Shown in pieces: positions 1 through 6,403 of a DNA stretch of 6,703 bases; positions within the stretch are counted from its first letter, which is position 1; every line of letters starts with the position of its first letter. Both the position numbers and the translations under genes were made by a program. A model generated the notes under the pieces. It saw only the letters and a program-made list of their open reading frames with translations, had not been told where the DNA came from and did no database searches. The DNA lies in assembly GCA_030668045.1 (NCBI GenBank), contig DAOUUR010000136.1, positions 1 to 6,703 of the forward strand. The letters run 5' to 3'. This stretch comes from a bacterium (GTDB lineage: Bacteria; Zixibacteria; MSB-5A5; GN15; FEB-12).

Positions 1-2
1 AT

Positions 3-734
3 TACCTCAAGCATCGCATGTTTTCAAATATGCCTCATTTTGTTAATCTTATCCAAGAGGCACACAGTTATGGTTGGCCGACGAGTGGCCATATTGCAGC
101 TCCCCTGCCCCTTGTGGCGGCCGGAACTGATGGTATGGAACATCTAAGCGTATCTTGGAAACGAACGGACAAAGTACTTTACGACGACATGGTTCAGTTG
201 TTTAAAGCAAGCGACATGTGGGTTGTGCCTACTATTGTGGCATATTCGTCCGTAGTGCGTTTTGCTGATAACCCAGCCTGTCTCGATTGGTCGGCTGATT
301 CGCCATTTGCTTCACCCTTTATGCGCTGGTGGGGATTGCGGTTTTCCCCTAATCACGTAGAAGGGTACGGTAGAATGGGCAGAGACGCTCGTGAAGGCAT
401 GATTAAGTTGCATAAAGCAGGTGTCACAATCGGAGCCGGTACCGACACCCCGTCGGCTCCCTGGGCTTTGCACTGGGAGCTTGAAGAAATGGTCGCAGCT
501 GGGATGACACCTACCGAAGCACTCTGTGCGGCTACCTCAGTTGCAGCATCCATTCTTTGCGCTGATGGTGAGATTGGCTCAATAGTTGTTGGCAAACGTG
601 CCGATCTGGTAATGCTGAATGCTGATCCGTTGGAAGATATAAGCAACACTCTGAATATCTGGAGTGTCATCAAAGGCGGCAGACAGATTGACAGGGATAG
701 TCTTCTTGTGATGGCTGCGCAGTGGCAGAACTGA
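3..734 (+). CDS. Metal-dependent amidohydrolase, C-terminal part (cut by window start)
   Basis: The reading frame is open from the first bases, so the start lies outside the window; the ATG at 18 is probably internal. The visible part is the C-terminal ~243 residues of an amidohydrolase-superfamily enzyme (TIM barrel, mono- or binuclear metal centre), of the imidazolonepropionase/prolidase-like type. Visible signature: a Lys at 9-11 (YLKHR) placed where the family has its carboxylated bridging lysine, a metal-ligand His at 90-92 (SGHIA), a second His at 141-143 (GMEHL), and the catalytic/metal Asp at 444-446 in AGTDTP. The C-terminus has the usual amidohydrolase ending, with a GEIGSIVVGKRADLVML stretch followed by ADPLEDI. 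The N-terminal HxH metal motif must lie outside the window. The substrate cannot be told from the sequence. There is no obvious functional link to the heme operon, which is separated by ~520 bp. Family assignment is firm; specificity is unknown. Confidence 0.88.
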   Translation, partial: YLKHRMFSNMPHFVNLIQEAHSYGWPTSGHIAAPLPLVAAGTDGMEHLSVSWKRTDKVLYDDMVQLFKASDMWVVPTIVAYSSVVRFADNPACLDWSADSPFASPFMRWWGLRFSPNHVEGYGRMGRDAREGMIKLHKAGVTIGAGTDTPSAPWALHWELEEMVAAGMTPTEALCAATSVAASILCADGEIGSIVVGKRADLVMLNADPLEDISNTLNIWSVIKGGRQIDRDSLLVMAAQWQN

Positions 735-749
735 CGAGAGACCGCAATA

Positions 750-893
750 TGGTTACAAATTGACTGCTTTTACCCGGCAACATACTGGGGCAACGGCAAG
801 ACTCTTGGCAAGAGGTTGTTGGGTGTTCGTGTCGTCTCATTGGTTCATTAGCGGTTGTCGCTGTGGCATTGCTTTGAGCGAGCGCTCGGGTAT
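750..893 (+). pseudogene. Remnant of an RDD-family membrane protein gene
   Basis: Translation in the frame that includes 783-785 gives IWLQIDCFYPATYWGNG, then KTLGKRLLGVRVVSLVH, a TAG stop at 849-851, then RLSLWHCFERALGY. This matches my memory of the RDD domain core: an aromatic-rich membrane segment, the (K/T)xGKrLLGlRVVs motif, then a 'lSL..a..RaLGY' helix. The frame stays RDD-like on both sides of the stop, where many relatives have a charged residue; a GAG-to-TAG change would explain it. No start codon with a ribosome site precedes it, and the N-terminal and C-terminal parts of the domain are missing. The similarity ends about 10 bases before the inverted-repeat element at 903. I read this as a dead internal fragment of a small membrane protein gene. 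It is short, so the family call rests on about 45 codons and is recalled, not searched. Confidence 0.55.
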
Positions 894-902
894 GAAGATA
901 CA

Positions 903-1019
903 AGGTCGAAACTCCTGAGCCATCGGCTCGCACGCCTCGGCGCATCTTCGACCGGGGCGAGGTTTCGACACCGTACTGACCTACGAGCCTTTTTGTCGAA
1001 ACTATAGGAGTTTTGACCT
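903..1019. repeat. Inverted-repeat-bounded element (REP/MITE-like) with GTCGAAAC motifs
   Basis: The ends form an inverted repeat: AGGTCGAAACTCCT at 903-916 against the reverse complement of 1006-1019 (AGGTCAAAACTCCT), 13 of 14 matching. Inside, GTCGAAAC recurs in alternating orientation: + at 905-912, - at 962-969, + at 995-1002, and a degenerate - copy at 1010-1017. This allows several stems: 905-912 with 962-969 (8 bp perfect), 962-970 with 994-1002 (9 bp perfect), and 995-1003 with 1009-1017 (9 bp with one G-T pair, 5-nt loop). A small extra hairpin, GAGCC-ATC-GGCTC, is at 917-929. No coding frame of note is inside. Such architecture is typical of dispersed palindromic repeats, but copy number in the genome cannot be seen from one window, and no clear target-site duplication is visible. 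Confidence 0.55.
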
Positions 1020-1148
1020 GCGACTATTATCCCCCTCATCTAGAACAGGCATGGCCTGCTTCAAAACAGGCTCCACCTGCAGTCAGACCCTTTCCCCCAT
1101 AGTCATTTAGCGTAATTCTATCGTAATTAGTCATCTTTGGCTTGGAGA
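1020..1148. other. Non-coding stretch between the repeat element and the hemA control region
   Basis: No credible gene here. The left part has small GC-rich symmetries (CAGGC-ATG-GCCTG at 1046-1058, and a second CAGGC at 1067-1071). The right part turns AT-rich and carries the direct repeat CGTAATT at 1111-1117 and 1122-1128 (11-base period), flanked by AGTCAT at 1101-1106 and 1129-1134. Role unknown; possibly upstream regulatory DNA of the heme operon. Confidence 0.4.
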
Positions 1149-1166
1149 TTGGTAATATTTTCACAA
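1149..1166. promoter_or_regulatory. Candidate Rex-type operator upstream of hemA
   Basis: The 18 bases TTGGTAATATTTTCACAA resemble the redox regulator Rex consensus TTGTGAA-N4-TTCACAA. The right half-site is perfect and the left half-site (TTGGTAA) differs at two of seven positions; position 5 (T) agrees with the clostridial TTGTTAA variant. The site lies about 90 bp before the hemA start in the AT-rich promoter zone. Known precedent: in Streptomyces, Rex controls a rex-hemACD operon in response to the NADH/NAD+ ratio. Binding here is inference only; no rex gene is in the window, and AT-rich DNA throws up such matches by chance. Confidence 0.35.
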
Positions 1167-1171
1167 AATAT
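1155..1171. promoter_or_regulatory. Perfect 7-bp palindrome, possible operator
   Basis: ATATTTT-CAC-AAAATAT is a perfect 7-bp inverted repeat with a 3-base centre. It overlaps the Rex-like site by 12 bases and lies just upstream of the promoter-like hexamers. It may be a protein-binding dyad for the heme operon; as an RNA hairpin it would be weak (all A-U), and it has no terminator features. No specific regulator is assigned. Confidence 0.35.
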
Positions 1172-1222
1172 GACGTAATCATGACAATCAAAATATCATT
1201 TAGGGCATATTCGCAGCATAAT
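1170..1222 (+). promoter_or_regulatory. Probable promoter region of the heme operon
   Basis: This AT-rich stretch directly before hemA contains sigma70-like hexamers but no strong pair. Candidates are ATGACG (1170-1175) with TATCAT (1194-1199), 18-base spacing, 4/6 and 5/6 matches; and ATGACA (1181-1186, 5/6) with CATATT (1206-1211, 4/6) at 19 bases. A CATAAT (1217-1222, 5/6 to the -10 box) lacks a clear -35. A promoter is expected here because hemA heads the gene set and no run-on gene precedes it, but the exact box is uncertain. Confidence 0.35.
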
Positions 1223-1237
1223 TTTGACGCGACTTCT

Positions 1238-1244
1238 GAGAGGA
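1238..1244 (+). promoter_or_regulatory. Ribosome binding site deciding the hemA start
   Basis: GAGAGGA is a good Shine-Dalgarno match. It ends one base before the in-frame TTG at 1246, too close to serve it, but 10 bases before the in-frame GTG at 1255, which is within (the long end of) the usable range. This favours GTG 1255 as the start. Confidence 0.6.
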
Positions 1245-1254
1245 ATTGAGTAGA

Positions 1255-2523
1255 GTGGAATTTGGAATCATTGGAACTTCGATCTGGCAACAGAACCTGC
1301 CTTTACTTGAGCGGTTGACAATTGGAGGAGAAGAACGCAAAGAGGTCCTCTCCGACCTAAAAACCAAACTTGGGCTAGATGAATTAGTCTATGTTACCAC
1401 ATGCAATCGCGTAGAGTTCATTTATTCCGGCGTGCAGGAAGCCGACGGTCCCCCGATCCTTCATCGGCTGGTTGATTTCTTCTTCCACGATGGCCGGGAG
1501 ATATCTTTTTTCCCTAATGATTTCTATCATTTCACCGGCAAAGAAGCTATCACTCATCTCTTCCGAACTGTTTCATCGCTGGAATCGCTGGTTGTCGGCG
1601 AAACGCAGATAACCGGTCAGTTCAAGCAGGCTTGCCAGGAGGCAGCGTCCGACGGTATGGTTGGACCGATTCTCGATAGTCTCATCAAGGAAGCGCTGGC
1701 CGTTGCCAAGAAAGTAAAACGCGATACCGATATCGGCCTCGGCTCTGTATCAATGGCATCGTTGGCCGCATCGCAGGTCCGGGAGCAGATTGGTGGTGTT
1801 GACAATCCAGTTGTTGCCCTGGTTGGCTCCGGTGCGATGACTTTGAAGCTTGCCAAACATTTGAAAGACAGCACCAAAGCCCGCCTGCTGTTTGTCAATA
1901 GAACGATTAAGAACGTACAGGCGCTGGCCGAGCAATTCGATGGCGAAGCGATGGCGCTGGATGATTTTGTTCAATCACCCCCCGAAGTGGATGCCATCGT
2001 CTCGGCAACGTCGGCTTCGGAACCGGTATTTGATTGCGCTTTCGCCGATCGGTTGCCCTCCCGCCCCCGGCCGGTTCTTGCTATTGATATGGCTATCCCG
2101 CGCGATTTCGTGGCGACTTTTAGTACCGATGAACGTTTCAAATTGATAGACATTCCCCGCCTCAAGGCAATGTGCCAGGGGAATCTCAGGCAGAAATTTG
2201 TTGAGGTCAGCAAGGCCAACCAGATTGTCCGCGACGCTGTCACCAAGTTTCTCTCCGATAGAATCGAAGGATCGCTCAAGCCGATCTTCCATGACAGTTT
2301 CAAAGAGTCGATTGCGCTGGCAGAGCGGGCTCTTGATGATCTCTTTGATCGTCATGTAACATCGCTGCCCCAAGAAGACCGTGAAGCTGTTCAACGACTT
2401 GTCACCAAGCTGATCAGCCATTCCGCTTTTCAGCCGGTCCGGATTCTTTCCAACCGTCTGGTAGAGAGTAACTCCCGGCTCGGATTGGAAGAGCTAATTC
2501 CGGTGCGAAAAAGTGCCGTATGA
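1255..2523 (+). CDS. hemA: Glutamyl-tRNA reductase HemA
   Basis: Catalyses the NADPH-dependent reduction of glutamyl-tRNA(Glu) to glutamate-1-semialdehyde, the first committed step of C5 tetrapyrrole synthesis, in the cytosol. The 422-residue length fits the family. From the GTG start, the catalytic cysteine is C50 in TTCNRVE (the same number as in E. coli); ITHLF follows near 100, then the VVGETQITGQFKQA signature (GETQ at 115-118). The NADPH-binding fold has VGSGAM at 190-195 and a downstream NRT, followed by IDMAIPRDF at 277-285. A helical C-terminal dimerisation domain follows. The start is GTG 1255, chosen for its ribosome-site spacing and C50 numbering; TTG 1246 would add three residues. 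Odd feature: the usual N-terminal GxxHKTAPxxxRE motif is replaced by GTSIWQQNLPLLER. It heads the operon, with its stop overlapping the hemC start by 4 bases (ATGA). In other bacteria HemA is the controlled, heme-sensitive step. Confidence 0.96.
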   Translation: MEFGIIGTSIWQQNLPLLERLTIGGEERKEVLSDLKTKLGLDELVYVTTCNRVEFIYSGVQEADGPPILHRLVDFFFHDGREISFFPNDFYHFTGKEAITHLFRTVSSLESLVVGETQITGQFKQACQEAASDGMVGPILDSLIKEALAVAKKVKRDTDIGLGSVSMASLAASQVREQIGGVDNPVVALVGSGAMTLKLAKHLKDSTKARLLFVNRTIKNVQALAEQFDGEAMALDDFVQSPPEVDAIVSATSASEPVFDCAFADRLPSRPRPVLAIDMAIPRDFVATFSTDERFKLIDIPRLKAMCQGNLRQKFVEVSKANQIVRDAVTKFLSDRIEGSLKPIFHDSFKESIALAERALDDLFDRHVTSLPQEDREAVQRLVTKLISHSAFQPVRILSNRLVESNSRLGLEELIPVRKSAV

Positions 2524-3431
2524 ATCAACCCAAATTGACTATCGGTACCCGTGGCTCTGATCTCGCTCTGTATCAGGCTCATTTCATTAAGGACCTGCTA
2601 ACTGACGATCATGGCTGCGATGTCATAATCAAGATCATCAAAACATCCGGCGACATCATTGACCATCTGTCTTTTGATAAGATGGAGGGCAAAGGTTTCT
2701 TCACCAAGGAACTGGAAGATGCCCTGCTTACCCGCGAAATTGATCTCGCTGTTCACTCGCTGAAAGATATGATGACGTCCCAACCGGACGGCCTCAAGGT
2801 TGGCGCGGTTGGATATCGGGCGGATCGCCGCGAAATGTTGTTGATCCGCAAAGAGTCAGTTATCGCCGAAGGCCCCCTGCCTGTCAAAGCCGACGGCGTG
2901 ATTGGCACCAGCTCCAATCGCAGAGCCTGCCAGATCGCCACCCTCCACCCATCACTGGAAATCCGTGACTTGCGAGGCAACGTCCCGACCCGAATAAGAA
3001 AACTTCGCGAAGGGCAATACGATGCAATCATCATTGCCGCTGCGGGTGTGATACGTCTTGAGTTGGACCTCGCCGATCTGGAGGTAGTGCTGTTGGATTC
3101 GCAAGAGTTTCTCCCGGCACCAGGACAGGGGATTCTGGGTATTCAGATTCGACATGACGATCCATCCGTCGAGAAGATCGTATCACAATTGGGCTCCGAA
3201 GAAGCTGCAACCGAAGCGGCGCTTGAACGTGGCCTGCTGGCGCGTTTTGACTCGGGTTGTTCTTTGCCACTTGGCGTCTATTCGGAAGTCAATGGCGCGG
3301 ACCTCACTCTTGAGGCTGTGCTGGGAATTCGAGAGAATGACAAATGGGTCGATATAAGGCGGATCAAGGTGGCGGGCAACGACGCAGCTGCGCTTGTTGA
3401 TCGGGCCTTCGATGAACTTAATGCGAGGTAA
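2520..3431 (+). CDS. hemC: Porphobilinogen deaminase (hydroxymethylbilane synthase) HemC
   Basis: Condenses four porphobilinogens into linear hydroxymethylbilane on a covalently bound dipyrromethane cofactor. The protein is 303 residues, normal for the family. Domain 1 opens with TIGTRGSDLALYQA (7-20), followed by TSGD (42-45), GKGFFTKELEDALL (57-70) and the catalytic-Asp segment DLAVHSLKD, with D83 equivalent to E. coli D84. GTSSNRRACQ and RGN (152-154) are the substrate and cofactor arginine region. LPAPGQG precedes domain 3, where SGCSLPLG carries the cofactor-attachment Cys, C247. All key residues are present, so it should be active. A small variation: the usual KD(V/L)PT reads KDMMT (82-86). 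The ATG overlaps the hemA stop (ATGA), and no good ribosome site precedes it, so translation is probably coupled to hemA. Confidence 0.97.
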   Translation: MNQPKLTIGTRGSDLALYQAHFIKDLLTDDHGCDVIIKIIKTSGDIIDHLSFDKMEGKGFFTKELEDALLTREIDLAVHSLKDMMTSQPDGLKVGAVGYRADRREMLLIRKESVIAEGPLPVKADGVIGTSSNRRACQIATLHPSLEIRDLRGNVPTRIRKLREGQYDAIIIAAAGVIRLELDLADLEVVLLDSQEFLPAPGQGILGIQIRHDDPSVEKIVSQLGSEEAATEAALERGLLARFDSGCSLPLGVYSEVNGADLTLEAVLGIRENDKWVDIRRIKVAGNDAAALVDRAFDELNAR

Positions 3432-3433
3432 CG

Positions 3434-4135
3434 ATGGTGCGGGTTGCAATAACCAGAGGGGAAAACGAGCTTTCTAGCCTTGCCAAATCGATGGCATCCG
3501 ATGGCATCGAAATTATTCCCTGGCCGCTCATCTCAACGCATGCAAAACAATTTGAATGGCCACACGACCTTAACCCAGAAGCAATTGACTGGCTGGTTTT
3601 TTCAAGTCGTAACGGTGTTCGCTTTTTCCTTGATCGTCTGAACGAACTCAACATCTCCATTCAAGAGAAAACTCGTATCGCTGCCGTCGGGAAAAAGACG
3701 GCTCTGGCTTTGGAGGATCACTCACTCCGTGTAAATTTCGTTCCCGAGACAAATACCGGGGAGGCATTGTTCAATCAGCTTGTCACTACACAAGTTGCAG
3801 AAGGTGAAACTGTTGTGTGGGCCCGCGCCGCCAAGGTCATTTTCGACCCATCTCTACTGATGAGCAAGAACGCCATCAACTACTTTCCAATCGTCTGTTA
3901 TGAAACAACGCCCGTGCCGCTGGAATCAAAAATCGTCAACGAGGTTTGCGAAAAGGATTCGGCTCTGTTTACATCGCCATCTGCAGTCGAATCGTTCCAG
4001 CAACAGTACGGTCAACCCGGTGTAAAATTGATTGCGATTGGACGTACGACCGAAGCTGCGATGAAACGCGCCGGATGGTCCGACATCACTGTAATGAAAG
4101 AACCCGATCTGAACATGATAGCGGAGTACGTATAA
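3434..4135 (+). CDS. hemD: Uroporphyrinogen-III synthase HemD
   Basis: Cyclises hydroxymethylbilane with inversion of ring D to uroporphyrinogen III, the branch point to heme, siroheme and cobalamin. The family is poorly conserved in sequence, but the 233-residue length, the pattern and the position after hemC make the call safe. Visible marks: VAITRGENE at the N-terminus, FSSRNGVRFF around 56-65 (typical 'ftS.ngv..f'), AAVGKKTALAL, a CYETTPV hinge segment, FTSPSAVESF at 179-188, and IAIGRTTEAAMKRAGW near the C-terminus. These are the repeated features of the two alpha/beta lobes. It is a stand-alone HemD, with no fused methyltransferase (CobA/CysG-type) domain. The ribosome site GAGGT (3425-3429) overlaps the hemC stop, 4 bases before the ATG. 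Its stop shares one base with the hemB start (TAATG). A perfect tandem 10-base duplication (CGATGGCATC, 3489-3508) lies in the coding sequence without disturbing the frame. Confidence 0.93.
   Translation: MVRVAITRGENELSSLAKSMASDGIEIIPWPLISTHAKQFEWPHDLNPEAIDWLVFSSRNGVRFFLDRLNELNISIQEKTRIAAVGKKTALALEDHSLRVNFVPETNTGEALFNQLVTTQVAEGETVVWARAAKVIFDPSLLMSKNAINYFPIVCYETTPVPLESKIVNEVCEKDSALFTSPSAVESFQQQYGQPGVKLIAIGRTTEAAMKRAGWSDITVMKEPDLNMIAEYV
4123..4126 (+). promoter_or_regulatory. Ribosome binding site fixing the hemB start
   Basis: GGAG lies 8 bases before the ATG at 4135. The open frame of hemB extends upstream to an ATG at 3946 inside hemD, but the ribosome site, the TAATG junction and family length all place the true start at 4135. 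Confidence 0.6.
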
Positions 4136-5115
4136 TGGATATGCCGATCCGGCCGCGACGTTTGCGCCGAAACAAAATTATCAGGGACATGGTAGCCGAA
4201 ACCCGGCTCAATATCGATGGAATGATCCAACCATATTTTGTAACCGATGGTAATAACGTCCGTCAGGAAATAAGCGGGTTGCCGGGAATCTTCAGGGAGT
4301 CGGTTGACCGGCTGGTGGAGTCTATCGGTGAAGACATGAAACTCGGTCTCAACCGTGTCATGCTCTTTGGAGTTACCGATCGGAAAGACCCGATGGCAAC
4401 CTCAGCCCTTGACGCGGAGAACCCGGTCGTTCTCGCCACTCAGCAGTTAAAAAAACAGTATGGCGATGATCTGTTCGTCAGTGCCGATGTTTGCCTGTGT
4501 GGGTACACCGACACCGGTCATTGTGGCGTAACAATTGATGGTGAGCTTCACAACGATAAGTCGGTCGAAATTCTCGCCGCTATGGCGCTCACTTTGGCCA
4601 GAGCCGGATGTGACTGCGTGGCGCCATCCGATATGATGGATGGTCGCATTGGTACGATTTGCCACGTTCTTGACAGCAACGGATACGAAAACTGCCTGAT
4701 CATGGCTTACACCGCCAAGTATGCATCGTCGTACTATGGTCCTTTCCGCGAGGCGGCTAACTCCGCTCCGGGAAAAGGCGACCGCAAAGGCTACCAGATG
4801 GACTTGCGCAATCGAACTGAAGCGCTCCGGGAGTTGACGCTTGATGAACAGGAGGGGGCGGATATTGTCATGGTGAAACCGGCCTTGGCCTACCTTGATA
4901 TCATCGCCGACTTTCAGGCAAACACGGACTTGCCGATTGCAGCCTATAACGTTTCGGGGGAATACTCGGCGGTAAAATTGATGGCCAAAGAAGGATTGGT
5001 TGAAGAAAAGCAGATGGTTATAGAGAATCTCACGGCCATAACACGGGCCGGAGCTTCGGTGATCTTGACCTACCACTTGAGGGACATCTTGAAACACGGA
5101 TGGGATCATGAGTAA
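4135..5115 (+). CDS. hemB: Delta-aminolevulinic acid dehydratase (porphobilinogen synthase) HemB, zinc type
   Basis: Condenses two 5-aminolevulinates to porphobilinogen; normally a TIM-barrel homo-octamer in the cytosol. The 326-residue protein begins MDMPIRPRRLRRN, the usual 'RpRRlR.n' opening. The active-site metal motif DVCLCGYTDTGHC has all three cysteines, C120, C122 and C130 (the same numbers as E. coli), marking a Zn2+-dependent enzyme and not the Asp-rich Mg-only form. The two Schiff-base lysines are K195 in AYTAKYASSYYGPFREA and K248 in VMVKPALAYLD. YQMDLRNRTEALRE and EGADIVMVKP, seen next to the allosteric Mg site in relatives, are also present. The start is ATG 4135, overlapping the hemD stop by one base; a longer frame into hemD has no support. 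The 3' end overlaps hemL by 8 bases. Confidence 0.97.
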   Translation: MDMPIRPRRLRRNKIIRDMVAETRLNIDGMIQPYFVTDGNNVRQEISGLPGIFRESVDRLVESIGEDMKLGLNRVMLFGVTDRKDPMATSALDAENPVVLATQQLKKQYGDDLFVSADVCLCGYTDTGHCGVTIDGELHNDKSVEILAAMALTLARAGCDCVAPSDMMDGRIGTICHVLDSNGYENCLIMAYTAKYASSYYGPFREAANSAPGKGDRKGYQMDLRNRTEALRELTLDEQEGADIVMVKPALAYLDIIADFQANTDLPIAAYNVSGEYSAVKLMAKEGLVEEKQMVIENLTAITRAGASVILTYHLRDILKHGWDHE

Positions 5116-6403
5116 AACGGAAAAATCAGAAAAACTCAAAGCGCTGGCCGAACAGGTTATACCGGGCGGCGTCAATTCGCCGGTACGGGCATTTAAGGCG
5201 GTCGGGGGAACGCCGCGATTCATAGAGCGAGGAGAAGGCGGTTATCTAATCGATGTCGACGGCAACCGCTATATCGACTTCTGTTGTTCGTGGGGACCGC
5301 TGATTCTGGGCCACGCCGACCCTGATGTTGTTGCGACGGTGAAGGACCAGATTGATCGTGGCATGACCTATGGCGCCAGCACGGAGATCGAATACAAGCT
5401 GGCCAGCTTTATTGTCAATGAGATCGATGCGATGGAGTCGATCAGGTTTGTCTCCTCGGGAACTGAAGCAGTGATGTCGGCCATTCGGGTAGCTCGCGGA
5501 TTCAAGGGACGTGACTTGATTCTGAAATTCGACGGTTGCTACCACGGCCACAGCGATCATCTTCTGGTCGCCGCCGGTTCCGGTCTGGCAACTTTTGGGC
5601 AACCTTCCTCTTCCGGTGTCCCTAAAGAAATGACACAACATACGGCTGTGCTTCCGCTTGACGATGAAGAGGCGCTGGAGAAATTCTTTGCCGAGCATGG
5701 CAACCGTCTGGCGGCCGTTATTATCGAAGGCATCCCGGCCAACAACGGCCTTCTGATACAACGTCATGATTACATGCGTCTGCTCCGCGCCCTTACCGAA
5801 CAGTATGGCGCACTCTTGATTCTTGACGAAGTGATAACCGGGTTCCGTGTTGGTATGGGTGGTGCGGCTGATTACTATGGTATCACGCCCGACCTGTTCA
5901 CCTACGGCAAGATTATTGGTGGCGGCATGCCGGTTGGCGCTTTTGGCGGACGCGCTGATGTCATGAACATTGTTTCGCCACTTGGTCCGGTTTATCAGGC
6001 CGGAACGCTGTCGGGTAATCCGGTGGCGATGGCAGCCGGATTGGCGACACTTGAGAAACTCGCCGATGGCTCTATACATACTGAACTTGAGCAAAAAAAT
6101 CGACGGTTCGTTAGCCGCGTTACGTCGCAGTTGACCGGATGCGATGTCAATATCGCAGGTGTGGCGTCGATCTACTGGATAGTTTTCCAGCGCGAACTAC
6201 CCCGGGCCGCCTCGACGATCAAGTCTGACGGGATCGCCCACTACAACCGCATGCACGAGAACGTTCTTGATAACGGTGTCTACATACCGCCCTCCGGTTA
6301 CGAGGTTTGTTTCATCTCTGCGGCCCATACTGATGCCATATTGGATGAAGCCGCCGATGTTCTGGCGGGCGCCATCAGGAAAGAAGCGCACCAATGGAGT
6401 TGA
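5108..6403 (+). CDS. hemL: Glutamate-1-semialdehyde 2,1-aminomutase HemL
   Basis: A PLP-dependent (aminotransferase class III fold) enzyme that isomerises glutamate-1-semialdehyde to 5-aminolevulinate, the step after HemA; the two are known to channel their unstable intermediate. At 431 residues it is full length. Motifs in order: IPGGVNSPVRAF near the N-terminus (substrate gate), SWGPLILGHADP, SSGTEAVMSAIRVAR (PLP phosphate binding), GCYHGHSDHLLVAAGSG, ILDEVITGFR with D240 contacting the PLP ring nitrogen, and YGKIIGGGMPVGAFGGR with the Schiff-base lysine K268 (E. coli K265). GTLSGNPVAMAAGL follows. PSGYEVCFIS near the end matches the usual C-terminal motif. The ATG overlaps the hemB stop by 8 bases, with only weak purine-rich sites upstream (CGGA at 5097-5100), so coupling is likely. 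The presence of HemA plus HemL establishes the C5 route over ALA synthase. Confidence 0.97.
   Translation: MSKTEKSEKLKALAEQVIPGGVNSPVRAFKAVGGTPRFIERGEGGYLIDVDGNRYIDFCCSWGPLILGHADPDVVATVKDQIDRGMTYGASTEIEYKLASFIVNEIDAMESIRFVSSGTEAVMSAIRVARGFKGRDLILKFDGCYHGHSDHLLVAAGSGLATFGQPSSSGVPKEMTQHTAVLPLDDEEALEKFFAEHGNRLAAVIIEGIPANNGLLIQRHDYMRLLRALTEQYGALLILDEVITGFRVGMGGAADYYGITPDLFTYGKIIGGGMPVGAFGGRADVMNIVSPLGPVYQAGTLSGNPVAMAAGLATLEKLADGSIHTELEQKNRRFVSRVTSQLTGCDVNIAGVASIYWIVFQRELPRAASTIKSDGIAHYNRMHENVLDNGVYIPPSGYEVCFISAAHTDAILDEAADVLAGAIRKEAHQWS

Noticed and set aside
986..1017. Hairpin at 995-1017 next to a T-run as a rho-independent terminator
   Set aside because: The T-run (990-994) precedes the hairpin on the + strand, and on the - strand the hairpin is followed by A's, not T's. 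Neither orientation fits a terminator.
1046..1071. Alternative CAGGC/GCCTG stems as an attenuator or riboswitch
   Set aside because: Stems are only 5 bp, there is no U-tract or conserved aptamer pattern, and the position is probably upstream of transcription start.
1051..1110. 19-codon ORF (MACFKTGSTCSQ...) as a leader peptide of the heme operon
   Set aside because: No ribosome site before the ATG, it lies upstream of the likely promoter, and it has no run of regulatory codons.
3489..3508. Tandem 10-base repeat in hemD as a phase-variation switch
   Set aside because: Only two copies, the frame is intact, and the translated segment aligns with the normal HemD N-terminus, so it is probably chance.
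3946..4134. N-terminal extension of HemB starting inside hemD
   Set aside because: The extension is an arginine- and cysteine-rich out-of-frame reading of hemD; family length, C120/C122/C130/K195 numbering and the GGAG site all support ATG 4135.
4447..5223. Long minus-strand ORFs opposite hemB and hemL (4447-5223, 5246-6094)
   Set aside because: They lie wholly opposite strongly conserved heme genes, have no recognisable motifs and look like antisense shadows of codon bias.
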